From positions 1 to 7,450 of the forward strand of contig DALTWQ010000062.1 in assembly GCA_029987025.1 (NCBI GenBank): a stretch of DNA of 7,450 bases, in the 5' to 3' direction. The stretch comes from Methanocorpusculum sp. (GTDB lineage Archaea; Halobacteriota; Methanomicrobia; Methanomicrobiales; Methanocorpusculaceae). The notes under the pieces were generated by a model. The model saw only the letters and a list, made by a program, of their open reading frames with translations, was not told the DNA's origin and did not search any database. Position numbers and translations under genes: made by a program. Positions 1 to 6,069 of the stretch are shown piece by piece (position 1 is the stretch's first letter; each line of letters starts with the position of its first letter).

Positions 1-18
1 ACGGGTGTAAAGGCTCGC

Positions 19-49
19 GATTCGCGTTTGAGATTCGCGAAGATTCGCG
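19..49. repeat. Three short direct repeats GATTCGCG
   Basis: The octamer GATTCGCG occurs at 19-26, 32-39 and 42-49. The first copy sits inside an 11-base palindrome (CGCGATTCGCG, 16-26) and the second overlaps the palindrome TTCGCGAA (34-41). The array lies beyond the glnA terminator in non-coding sequence at the window edge, so its full extent is unknown. It could be the end of a longer repeat cluster, a protein-binding array or a degenerate dispersed repeat. No function can be assigned from what is visible. Confidence 0.55.
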
Positions 50-114
50 GTTTCTCCAGCAAATACACACTTAGCAGACGAACCGATTATATTCAAACAG
101 AATACTGAATAGTT

Positions 115-133
115 CCAAAAAAATAAAAAATAA
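115..133 (-). terminator. T-run terminator of glnA
   Basis: Just past the glnA stop codon, the minus strand reads six T, an A, then seven T (plus-strand A runs at 125-130 and 117-123). Archaeal transcription commonly ends at such T-rich tracts without a required hairpin, and I see no strong hairpin here. Confidence 0.6.
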
Positions 134-142
134 TCCTGCGGC

Positions 143-1474
143 TTAGTACGTCGCAAGATACCGTTTGATTTCCCAGTCGGTAATCGCCTTCGAGAAATCT
201 GCCCACTCAAGCTCTGCAATACGCTGAAGCTGTGCTGCAACATGCGGACCTAACACACCGCACAGCAGGTCATCTTTCATCAGCGCCTTATTAGACTCTA
301 TCAGACTGGTCGGAAGACAGCGGATACCCGCAGCCTCACGCTCGGATGCACTCATTCTGAAAATATTCTTATCAACACACTCGGAAGGCTCAACTTTCTC
401 GCGGACACCTTCCATACCTGCGGCAAGCATCACCGCAAACGTCAGATACGGGTTGCAGGTCGGGTCCGGACTGCGCAATTCTGCACGGGTACTCTTACCC
501 CGCGGAGACGGCACACGGATTAATGCGGAACGGTTCATCGCAGACCATCCGATATAGACCGGCGCTTCGTAGCCCGGGATGATACGCTTGTATGAGTTGA
601 TGGTCGGATTTGCAATACGGGTGATGCCTTCGATATGCTGTAAAAGACCCCCGATAAAATACCGGGCCGTATCTGAAAGCTGATACTCGCCGTCTTTGTC
701 GAAGAACGCATTCTCGTTTCCTTTCATAAGCGAACAGTTCACGTGCATACCAGACCCGTTAATGCCGTAAATCGGTTTAGGCATAAACGTTGCATGAAGC
801 CCGCGCTTTAAGGCAAGCGTCTTTGCTGCGAACTTAAACGTAACAACCTTGTCAGCCATAGAGACCGCATCTCCGTAGGTGAAATCAATCTCGTGCTGAG
901 ACGGAGCTACCTCATGGTGCGATGCCTCAATATTGAATCCCATCTCCGAAAGCTGCGTAACAAGGTCGCGGCGGACATCCTCTCCAGGATCGGTAGGTGT
1001 CTGGTCAAAGTAGGAAGCATGGTCCTGCAGATTTACGGTCGGGTGGCCTTCCTCGTCGCGGCGGAACAGGAAAAACTCCATTTCAGGTCCGACATTGAAG
1101 ACATATCCCATATCTGCAGCCTTTTTCATCTCCTGCTTTAAGATGTAGCGCGGATCTCCGGTAAACGGCTCGCCGTGCGTCGTATAGACATCGCAGATAA
1201 ACCGGGCAACACGATATTCTGAATCAGACCAGGGAATCATCTGATACGTGGATACATCCGGCTTTAACTGCATATCGGACTCTTCGAGACGGGCAAAACC
1301 CTGAATCGAAGATCCATCGAAACTGATACCGCCGTCTAAGGCCTTTTCCACACGCTTTGTGGGGATAGCGACATTTTTCGTCTTACCTTCCAGATCAGAG
1401 AACTGAAGAAGGACCGACTTGATTTTATCTGCTTCAAGTTTTTCAAGGATTGAAGCAGCAGAATCAGAAACCAT
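143..1474 (-). CDS. glnA: Glutamine synthetase, type I-alpha (GlnA)
   Basis: This cytosolic enzyme makes glutamine from glutamate, ammonia and ATP and is the main route of ammonia assimilation. At 443 residues it has the usual length of GSI-alpha, without the extra segment or adenylylation-site tyrosine loop of GSI-beta. Visible family motifs are FDGSSIQGF (52-60), the metal-ligand strand GPEMEFFLF (129-137), HHEVAPSQHEIDF (186-198), NGSGMHVNCSL (239-249), NRSALIRVP (314-322) and AELRSPDPTCNPYL (331-344). Arg62 lies in the position of the Bacillus subtilis Arg62 involved in feedback inhibition, so product inhibition rather than covalent modification is likely (inference). The ATG at 1474 fits the family N-terminus. 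The gene is monocistronic in this window: it diverges from lsm and ends in a T-rich terminator. A perfect 10-bp palindrome and a weak TATA-like element lie upstream. Confidence 0.97.
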   Translation of the reverse strand: MVSDSAASILEKLEADKIKSVLLQFSDLEGKTKNVAIPTKRVEKALDGGISFDGSSIQGFARLEESDMQLKPDVSTYQMIPWSDSEYRVARFICDVYTTHGEPFTGDPRYILKQEMKKAADMGYVFNVGPEMEFFLFRRDEEGHPTVNLQDHASYFDQTPTDPGEDVRRDLVTQLSEMGFNIEASHHEVAPSQHEIDFTYGDAVSMADKVVTFKFAAKTLALKRGLHATFMPKPIYGINGSGMHVNCSLMKGNENAFFDKDGEYQLSDTARYFIGGLLQHIEGITRIANPTINSYKRIIPGYEAPVYIGWSAMNRSALIRVPSPRGKSTRAELRSPDPTCNPYLTFAVMLAAGMEGVREKVEPSECVDKNIFRMSASEREAAGIRCLPTSLIESNKALMKDDLLCGVLGPHVAAQLQRIAELEWADFSKAITDWEIKRYLATY

Positions 1475-1497
1475 GATTATGTATTTGGCGTGCAGAA

Positions 1498-1530
1498 AGA
1501 TAAAGAATCCTTAAACTGATTTCCGCGGAA
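1498..1530 (-). promoter_or_regulatory. Possible glnA promoter with 10-bp palindrome
   Basis: Read on the minus strand, a perfect palindrome TTCCGCGGAA (1521-1530) is followed by a weak TATA-like CTTTATCT (1498-1505), about 24 bases before the glnA ATG. If used, this would give a very short leader. The palindrome is placed where an operator next to the TATA/BRE could act. It is TTCC-N2-GGAA, not the GGAA-N6-TTCC arrangement described for the methanogen nitrogen repressor NrpR, so I do not assign a regulator. A second AT-rich TATA candidate for glnA lies near 1594-1606. Confidence 0.35.
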
Positions 1531-1576
1531 GGTAAGGTGTGTAATATCCCGCACCGGAGATTCGAAGAGCGGTATC

Positions 1577-1605
1577 TTTATCTATGGATATGTCAAATAA
1601 ATATA
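1577..1605 (+). promoter_or_regulatory. Candidate TATA elements for the lsm-rpl37e-purF operon
   Basis: Two AT-rich elements precede lsm: TTTATCTA (1577-1584) and TAAATATA (1598-1605). With the usual archaeal spacing of about 25-27 bases to the start site, the first predicts transcription from about 1607 and the second from about 1628, giving leaders of roughly 70 or 50 bases. The choice decides whether a leader hairpin around 1620-1670 is transcribed whole. The second element is also AT-rich on the opposite strand and could serve glnA. Confidence 0.4.
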
Positions 1606-1678
1606 CACTCTTCAACGAGCCTAGCCTTTGCGGCCGTCAGCCCCATGCAAGAGTAAGAAGCTAAGGTAGGTAATCCTT

Positions 1679-1906
1679 ATGACAAAGCGACCACTGGAAA
1701 TTTTAGATCAGGTGTTAAACCGCCAGCCCGTCATTGTTTCGCTGAAAGGCGGAAGGGAGATTCGCGGAGTCCTGCAGGGCTACGACGTCCACATGAACCT
1801 GGTTCTTGACAAAGCTGAGGAAGAGGGAGAGAATGGAAAGACATCTCTCGGCACTCTTATTGTGCGCGGAGATAATGTCATCTTCATCGCTCCTACTGTT
1901 GAGTAA
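1679..1906 (+). CDS. Archaeal Sm-like (LSm) RNA-binding protein
   Basis: A small Sm-fold protein of 75 residues, the usual size for archaeal Sm1-type proteins, which form heptameric rings binding U-rich RNA. The Sm1 motif spans about residues 17-48 and contains the RNA-contact segment D36-V-H38-M39-N40. The Sm2 motif spans about 58-72 with the signature L-I-V-R63-G64-D65-N66-V. The ATG at 1679 is preceded by GGTAGGTAATCC (1665-1676), which resembles the complement of the archaeal 16S 3' end. It is the first gene of a tight operon: rpl37e starts 20 bases after its stop. This pairing with L37e is widely conserved in euryarchaea and suggests a link to RNA or ribosome metabolism. Its own mRNA leader could form a hairpin covering the ribosome binding site. 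Confidence 0.95.
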   Translation: MTKRPLEILDQVLNRQPVIVSLKGGREIRGVLQGYDVHMNLVLDKAEEEGENGKTSLGTLIVRGDNVIFIAPTVE

Positions 1907-1926
1907 AAATAGAGGTGAAATAAACT

Positions 1927-2100
1927 ATGACTAAAGGTACACCATCAATGGGTCTGCGCAACAAGCACACCCACATTATCTGCCGCCGCTGCGGTAAAAT
2001 GTCATTCCACGCACGTGACGGAGTCTGCTCATCCTGCGGATTCGGCAAGACCTCCAAAATGCGGAAGTACAACTGGCTTAAGAAAGCAAGAGACAACTAA
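1927..2100 (+). CDS. rpl37e: 50S ribosomal protein L37e
   Basis: A 57-residue, strongly basic zinc-ribbon protein of the archaeal/eukaryotic large ribosomal subunit. It opens with MTKGTPSMGLRNKHTHIICR, typical of L37e (family knowledge). The four zinc ligands are C19-x2-C22 and C34-x2-C37, followed by a basic tail (KTSKMRKYNWLKKARDN) expected to contact 23S rRNA. A strong Shine-Dalgarno, GAGGTGA (1912-1918), lies 8 bases before the ATG. It is the middle gene of lsm - rpl37e - purF, with gaps of 20 and 21 bases, so the three are almost certainly co-transcribed. Confidence 0.97.
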   Translation: MTKGTPSMGLRNKHTHIICRRCGKMSFHARDGVCSSCGFGKTSKMRKYNWLKKARDN

Positions 2101-2121
2101 CTCTGAAAAAAGGTTATAACC

Positions 2122-3510
2122 ATGAGCGGTATTGCAGGCATCATACAATCTGAGGATGTCGCCTACCGCCTCTATTTATGTCTGCATGCGCTCCAGCACA
2201 GAGGGCAGGAAGCAGCAGGCATAGTCACTTTTGACGGGAGCAAATCCCGCGTTTACAAAGCACCCGGACTGCTTTCCGAAGTATTTACCTCGGAAAAACT
2301 GCAGACACTGCCGGGAAAAAGCGGCGTAGGTCAGGTTCTCTACTCTGACAAATCAGTCCGCGGACACAGCGAGAATATCGAACCGTTATCCTTCCAATTC
2401 AAAGGACACGCATTAGATATCACCGTATCTGCATCACTGATTAACCGGGATGCTCTGCGCACAAAGTGTGAAGAGGCAGGACACATCTTTTCCACAACGT
2501 CGAACGCAGAACTTATCGCAGCGCTGATTGCGGGTGAATTAATCCGCGGAGTCGATGCGAAAAAAGCGGTCATCCATGCTCTGCACAAATTAGAGGGAGC
2601 ATACACCGGATGCGCTGTCCTTGACGGCGTTCTCTATGCGTTCCGTGACCCGTTAGGCGTAAAGCCGCTCTGTTTCGGAAAAACAGATGCCGGATTTGCG
2701 GTTGTTTCAGAAAGTGCTGCACTTGATATCATTGGGGGAACTCTGATTCGTGATGTCGCAGCAGGAGAACTTCTCATCATCACAGCAGACAAGTACACCG
2801 CAGTGCAGTTTGCAAAAGCAGACCACACCGCCCACTGTATCTTTGAGTATGTCTATACCGCACGCCCGGATTCTGTAATAGACGGCATTTTAGTCTATGA
2901 TGCACGCCGCAGAATAGGAGAAGCATTAGGCAGAAACCCGCCGAAAGCAGATTTAGTATCTCCGGTTCCGGACTCGGGAACTGCATTTGCCACCGGATAC
3001 GCGGGAGCCTCCGGCGTTCCCTACCGCGAAGGTCTTTTAAAGAACAGATACGTCGGAAGAACCTTCATCATGCCGGCACAGTCTCTGCGTGAAAACGCGG
3101 TCAGGATGAAGCTGAATCCTGTCCGGCAGCATGTCGCAGGAAAATCCGTTGTATTAGTCGATGACAGTATTGTCCGCGGAACAACCTCGCTTCGTATCGT
3201 TGATATGGTCAAAGACTTCGGCGCAGAAGAAGTCCACATGAGAATCGGATCAACACCCATTATTGCCCCCTGCTACTTCGGCGTTGACCTGCCGACAAGA
3301 GAGGAACTCATCGCAACAAACCGCAGTGTTGATGAAATCCGCGAAAAGATTCACGCAACAACGCTCGAGTACATCGATGAAAAGAACCTGATTGACGCAG
3401 TAGGCCTTCCGGCAGAAGATCTCTGCGTCGCCTGCGCAAGCGGCGAGTACCCCTGCAGTATTCCGTGCGAAAAATGCTGTAAGAGAAAAATAACACTCCT
3501 GGAAGAATAA
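2122..3510 (+). CDS. purF: Amidophosphoribosyltransferase (PurF) with degenerate glutaminase site
   Basis: PurF makes 5-phosphoribosylamine from PRPP, the first step of purine synthesis, normally taking ammonia from glutamine hydrolysed in its N-terminal Ntn domain. The 462-residue length and full-length alignment are normal. The C-terminal phosphoribosyltransferase half looks intact: KNRYVGRTFIMP (307-318), the flexible-loop region after it, and the PRPP loop VVLVDDSIVRGTTS (343-356). Cysteines matching the four [4Fe-4S] ligands of the B. subtilis enzyme are present (C239, C384, C435, C438). The glutaminase half keeps its fold motifs (LQHRGQEAAGI, 24-34) but the nucleophile Cys is Ser2, the GHVRY arginine is Leu73, the oxyanion Asn-Gly is Ser103-Ala104, and the glutamine-binding Asp is Asn128. 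Glutamine hydrolysis is therefore improbable (inference). The start is fixed by the MSGIAGI match to MCGIVGI and by AAGGTTAT (2110-2117). It is last in the lsm operon. Confidence 0.93.
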   Translation: MSGIAGIIQSEDVAYRLYLCLHALQHRGQEAAGIVTFDGSKSRVYKAPGLLSEVFTSEKLQTLPGKSGVGQVLYSDKSVRGHSENIEPLSFQFKGHALDITVSASLINRDALRTKCEEAGHIFSTTSNAELIAALIAGELIRGVDAKKAVIHALHKLEGAYTGCAVLDGVLYAFRDPLGVKPLCFGKTDAGFAVVSESAALDIIGGTLIRDVAAGELLIITADKYTAVQFAKADHTAHCIFEYVYTARPDSVIDGILVYDARRRIGEALGRNPPKADLVSPVPDSGTAFATGYAGASGVPYREGLLKNRYVGRTFIMPAQSLRENAVRMKLNPVRQHVAGKSVVLVDDSIVRGTTSLRIVDMVKDFGAEEVHMRIGSTPIIAPCYFGVDLPTREELIATNRSVDEIREKIHATTLEYIDEKNLIDAVGLPAEDLCVACASGEYPCSIPCEKCCKRKITLLEE

Positions 3511-3520
3511 CTTCCTGAAA

Positions 3521-3561
3521 TCTTTTTTACAAAAATCAAAAATAAAGAGTATTGTATTTTT
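3521..3561. terminator. Bidirectional T-rich terminator between convergent purF and pentapeptide gene
   Basis: Between the convergent stop codons (3510 and 3566) the plus strand has T runs at 3523-3528 and 3557-3561, serving purF. The minus strand has T runs from the A tracts at 3538-3542 and 3531-3535, serving the opposing gene. No GC-rich hairpin is evident, consistent with archaeal T-tract termination. Confidence 0.6.
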
Positions 3562-3565
3562 GAAT

Positions 3566-5953
3566 TTACTGTGACCGTGTCTGGAACATCACGGCAAATC
3601 TGGTAACAAGTGCTGCGAGAATGAAGTAGCCTAAGACCACATGCACTAAAACACAGAGCATCGGGAAAAAGTCCAGACTCCATGTCGCCATATCAGTGAT
3701 GCTGAAAATAATCATCACCGACTGCATAAACCCGAGAACCGGATGCGATGTGCTGAGGAATAACACCGGTTCTGCACCACCTACAGATGTCACCGCCGGA
3801 ATCAGACACACATAGATAAACGTGAAGATTACATTCAGAAGAATGAATGAAAGCACAATAGGAAGTGTACGGCTTCCGTAGTCAGATATCTTCCAGAAAA
3901 TCTTTACCGGGATGTTGATTACAATATCTTCTAACAACTGACAGATGCCTTTCAGAAATGCGGTGAGAGGATTGTGTCTGAACTCTTTTTTCCAGAATCC
4001 GAAACGTTTTGCTGTCTTTTTCCCGAAGAGGCGCAGACGCTTCGATAACGCAGAAGAACCTGCGGCATACTTTTCCTTCGGCTCCATGGGTTCCATTTCA
4101 GGAACCTTGCCTGATGCCTGCGACAGCCATGAAATAAACTTCCGCTTTGAAATCCAGTCATCCCACCAGATTTTTCTGACATTTCTCATAAGCTGGCTCT
4201 GCAGTTTCGGCTCGATTCTGATGCCTCCTAAGCCAACCCCGGTAAAGTCAGTGTTTCCGTCAATAAGACAGTCGGTAATGACCGTTCGTCCGTCAACACT
4301 TGCCAGATGGAATAATGCACCCATTAAATTTGAGTGGCGAATCTTTGCACCGTCAAGATATGCTTCAGATAAATCTGCGCCGAAAAGACTTGTCTCCGAG
4401 AGGTCGGATTCTTTCAGGTCCGCCCAGCTTAAGTCGGCATTCTCTAACACCGCCTTCCAGAAGACGCTCTTTTTGATATCAGTTCCGCGAAGCACCGCCT
4501 CAGTCATATTTGCCGCATAGAAATTACCGGAAGCGGCAGCGGCAAGGCTCAAATCCGCTTTTGTCAGATTCGCTTCAGATAAATCTGCTTTTACGAGGAC
4601 AGCTTCGACAAGGTAGGCATTGGACAACTCGGCACCGGTCAATACCGCTTCATGCAGAATTGCCGAATGGAAAGAAACACCTTCCGCGTGGCAGTTTTTC
4701 AGATTTGCTTTTGTTAAGTCGGCACCCTCAAAGACCGCGCCTGAGATGTCGGCTCCTTCAAAGTTGACGCCGCGGAGCTCCGCCATCGAAAAGTCGGCGC
4801 CGGCAAGAACAGCACCGGTAAAGTCAGCGCCGGATAAATTTGCTTTCCGGAAGTCTGCGCCGGAGAAGTCGGCATTTGCCATATTTGCTTTTACAAAGAC
4901 AGCGCCTGCAAGTTTTGCCTTTCCGAACTTTGCATCAGCGAAGTTTGTGCCTGAAAACTTTGCCCGCGTAAAGTCTGCCTCTGATGCATCTGCACGTCTG
5001 AAGTCAGCTTTCTCGAAGGATGAGTCGGAAAACTTTGCTTTCCTGAGAACCGCTGACTCAAGGCATGCGCCGGAAAATTCTGATGCTGAGTAATCTGCGC
5101 CTGAGAGATTTGCGCCGGTAAAATCAGTATGCACACACTTGGACTGGTTTGCTTTCACCCGCAGAAGAGTTGTCTTGATGCATTTTGCTCCTGAAAAATC
5201 CGCCTCGCGCAGATCAGAATCAGTAAGGTCTGCCTCTTTAAAGGAAGAGCCGCAGAATACTGCGCTGCGCAGGTCTGACTCGGCAAGTTTTGCACCCATG
5301 AAATCAGATTCGGTAAAGATTCCTTCACGGAAATCTCCCGACTGGATGCCGGTTAAGGAAAAGTTCACCTCTTTTCCTTTCGCACGGAAAAATCCGGCAT
5401 CATCAAGTGTTGCTTCCCTGAAGTCAGCTCTGTCAAGCACCGTTTCCTTTAACTCGGCCTGCTCCAGATTTGCGCTGCGCATATCTGCATCAGTGAGGTT
5501 TGCTGAGATAAACGACGCATCCAGCAAATCCGCACTGAAAAATGATGCATGGTCTAAGTTTGCACCATCAAAAACTGCGCCCGCGAGCTGTGATTTGTAA
5601 AATGAGACACGCGAAAGTTTTCCTGCAGAGAGATCAATTCCCGGAAGAGATAAGGAAGAAAAGTCTGCTCCTTCAAGTTCTGCAGAGCCGTGGGCCGGCC
5701 GGTTGATATTATTTCCCTGATATATGCTGGTGCATGCTGCTGACTCCAGCTGATTATTCCATTCGCTGAAATCCCGTTTTTTTACGCAGGAGACAATGCA
5801 GTCATATTGAGTCTGATTAAACTGCTTTGGGGCTCCTTCCTCTTCCAGGTCCATATTATAATATTGTCTTATGTAAAGATATTGTTTCTCTTCCTTGCCG
5901 CATGCTGAAGATATCAGCTCTCTGATTTGTTCCGCGCTTTTTCCCGCGTCCAT
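3566..5953 (-). CDS. Giant pentapeptide-repeat protein with C-terminal channel-like membrane domain
   Basis: A 795-residue protein in three parts. Residues 1-90 are an unrecognised, probably helical cytosolic region with several Cys. Residues 91-550 are about 92 uninterrupted pentapeptides of the A(D/N)LxxAxF type, expected to form a right-handed quadrilateral beta-helix of about 23 coils. Residues 590-690 form a basic, Trp-containing linker. Residues 691-795 look like a two-helix pore domain: TM1 about 697-721, a short re-entrant-like segment 739-757, and TM2 about 763-786 ending in a basic tail. Pentapeptide repeats fused to ion-channel (Ion_trans_2-like) domains are known, but no TVGYG-type filter is visible: the matching stretch reads FSITDMATWSLDFFP. 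I chose the ATG at 5953. A TTG two codons upstream (5959) is possible but leaves an even shorter leader. There is no Shine-Dalgarno, fitting a near-leaderless mRNA. Ligand and transported ion, if any, are unknown. Confidence 0.85.
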   Translation of the reverse strand: MDAGKSAEQIRELISSACGKEEKQYLYIRQYYNMDLEEEGAPKQFNQTQYDCIVSCVKKRDFSEWNNQLESAACTSIYQGNNINRPAHGSAELEGADFSSLSLPGIDLSAGKLSRVSFYKSQLAGAVFDGANLDHASFFSADLLDASFISANLTDADMRSANLEQAELKETVLDRADFREATLDDAGFFRAKGKEVNFSLTGIQSGDFREGIFTESDFMGAKLAESDLRSAVFCGSSFKEADLTDSDLREADFSGAKCIKTTLLRVKANQSKCVHTDFTGANLSGADYSASEFSGACLESAVLRKAKFSDSSFEKADFRRADASEADFTRAKFSGTNFADAKFGKAKLAGAVFVKANMANADFSGADFRKANLSGADFTGAVLAGADFSMAELRGVNFEGADISGAVFEGADLTKANLKNCHAEGVSFHSAILHEAVLTGAELSNAYLVEAVLVKADLSEANLTKADLSLAAAASGNFYAANMTEAVLRGTDIKKSVFWKAVLENADLSWADLKESDLSETSLFGADLSEAYLDGAKIRHSNLMGALFHLASVDGRTVITDCLIDGNTDFTGVGLGGIRIEPKLQSQLMRNVRKIWWDDWISKRKFISWLSQASGKVPEMEPMEPKEKYAAGSSALSKRLRLFGKKTAKRFGFWKKEFRHNPLTAFLKGICQLLEDIVINIPVKIFWKISDYGSRTLPIVLSFILLNVIFTFIYVCLIPAVTSVGGAEPVLFLSTSHPVLGFMQSVMIIFSITDMATWSLDFFPMLCVLVHVVLGYFILAALVTRFAVMFQTRSQ
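4304..5683 (-). repeat. Coding array of about 92 in-register pentapeptide repeats
   Basis: Residues 91-550 of the encoded protein repeat every five residues (15 bases), with a stronger ten-residue rhythm A-D/N-L/F-x-x-A-x-F/L-x-x. Writing the protein in rows of ten puts Ala or a small residue first in nearly every row, with no insertion or deletion. Weak units (about 191-205, 261-275, 421-425 and 471-475) still keep phase. Confidence 0.9.
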
Positions 5954-5963
5954 TACCAAAGGT

Positions 5964-5994
5964 AAGTATTTGGCGTATTACAGTTCTATAAATA
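5964..5994 (-). promoter_or_regulatory. Promoter of the pentapeptide-repeat gene (left arm of inverted repeat)
   Basis: On the minus strand the TATA box TATTTATA (5994 to 5987) lies 33 bases before the ATG at 5953. Standard archaeal spacing places the transcription start near 5964, giving a leader of only about ten bases and no Shine-Dalgarno. The 12 bases after the TATA box (GAACTGTAATAC) match the corresponding bases of the grpE promoter except at one position. Confidence 0.65.
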
Positions 5995-6032
5995 TCAATC
6001 GTAAACAAAACGTATTTATAGAACTGCAATAC
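5975..6032. repeat. 58-bp near-perfect inverted repeat between divergent genes
   Basis: The left arm GTATTACAGTTCTATAAATA (5975-5994) and right arm TATTTATAGAACTGCAATAC (6013-6032) are reverse complements at 19 of 20 positions, with 14 of the inner bases perfect. They are separated by 18 bases. Each arm contains a TATA box reading outward, so this is a mirrored pair of promoters rather than a terminator. Confidence 0.93.
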
Positions 6033-6043
6033 AACAATTATAT
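6013..6043 (+). promoter_or_regulatory. Promoter of the grpE-dnaK operon (right arm of inverted repeat)
   Basis: TATTTATA (6013-6020) is preceded by an A-rich BRE-like stretch (AAACAAAACG). With usual spacing, transcription would begin near 6042, about 28 bases before the grpE ATG. The downstream GAACTGCAATAC, nearly identical to that of the opposing promoter, overlaps where a repressor would block polymerase. I do not see the CTAAC-N5-GTTAG motif described for Archaeoglobus HSR1. Confidence 0.65.
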
Positions 6044-6069
6044 GCAACAAACGAAACAGGAAAACAACC

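Noticed and set aside
893..1141. 82-codon plus-strand frame inside glnA
   Set aside because: Antisense to a strongly conserved part of glutamine synthetase, with no ribosome binding site or recognisable family.
1645..1656. Three-codon frame ATG-CAA-GAG-TAA upstream of lsm
   Set aside because: Too short to judge, no ribosome binding site of its own, and may be chance in the leader.
2122..2130. Alternative PurF start giving a canonical MCGI N-terminus or a cleaved propeptide
   Set aside because: The Shine-Dalgarno and the MSGIAGI alignment fix this start. The position of Cys1 is AGC (Ser), and other glutaminase residues are also lost, so a misplaced start cannot explain it.
3945..5600. Long plus-strand open frames (3945-4520, 4620-5093, 5139-5600) opposite the pentapeptide gene, rich in KSAP/KSAF-like motifs
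   Set aside because: They are mirror images of the 15-base repeat on the antisense strand: repetitive codons avoid stops in that frame. They lack ribosome binding sites and family resemblance.
5975..6032. The inverted repeat as a terminator hairpin or miniature transposable element
   Set aside because: Both flanking genes start, not end, here; the arms contain outward TATA boxes; no target-site duplication is seen.
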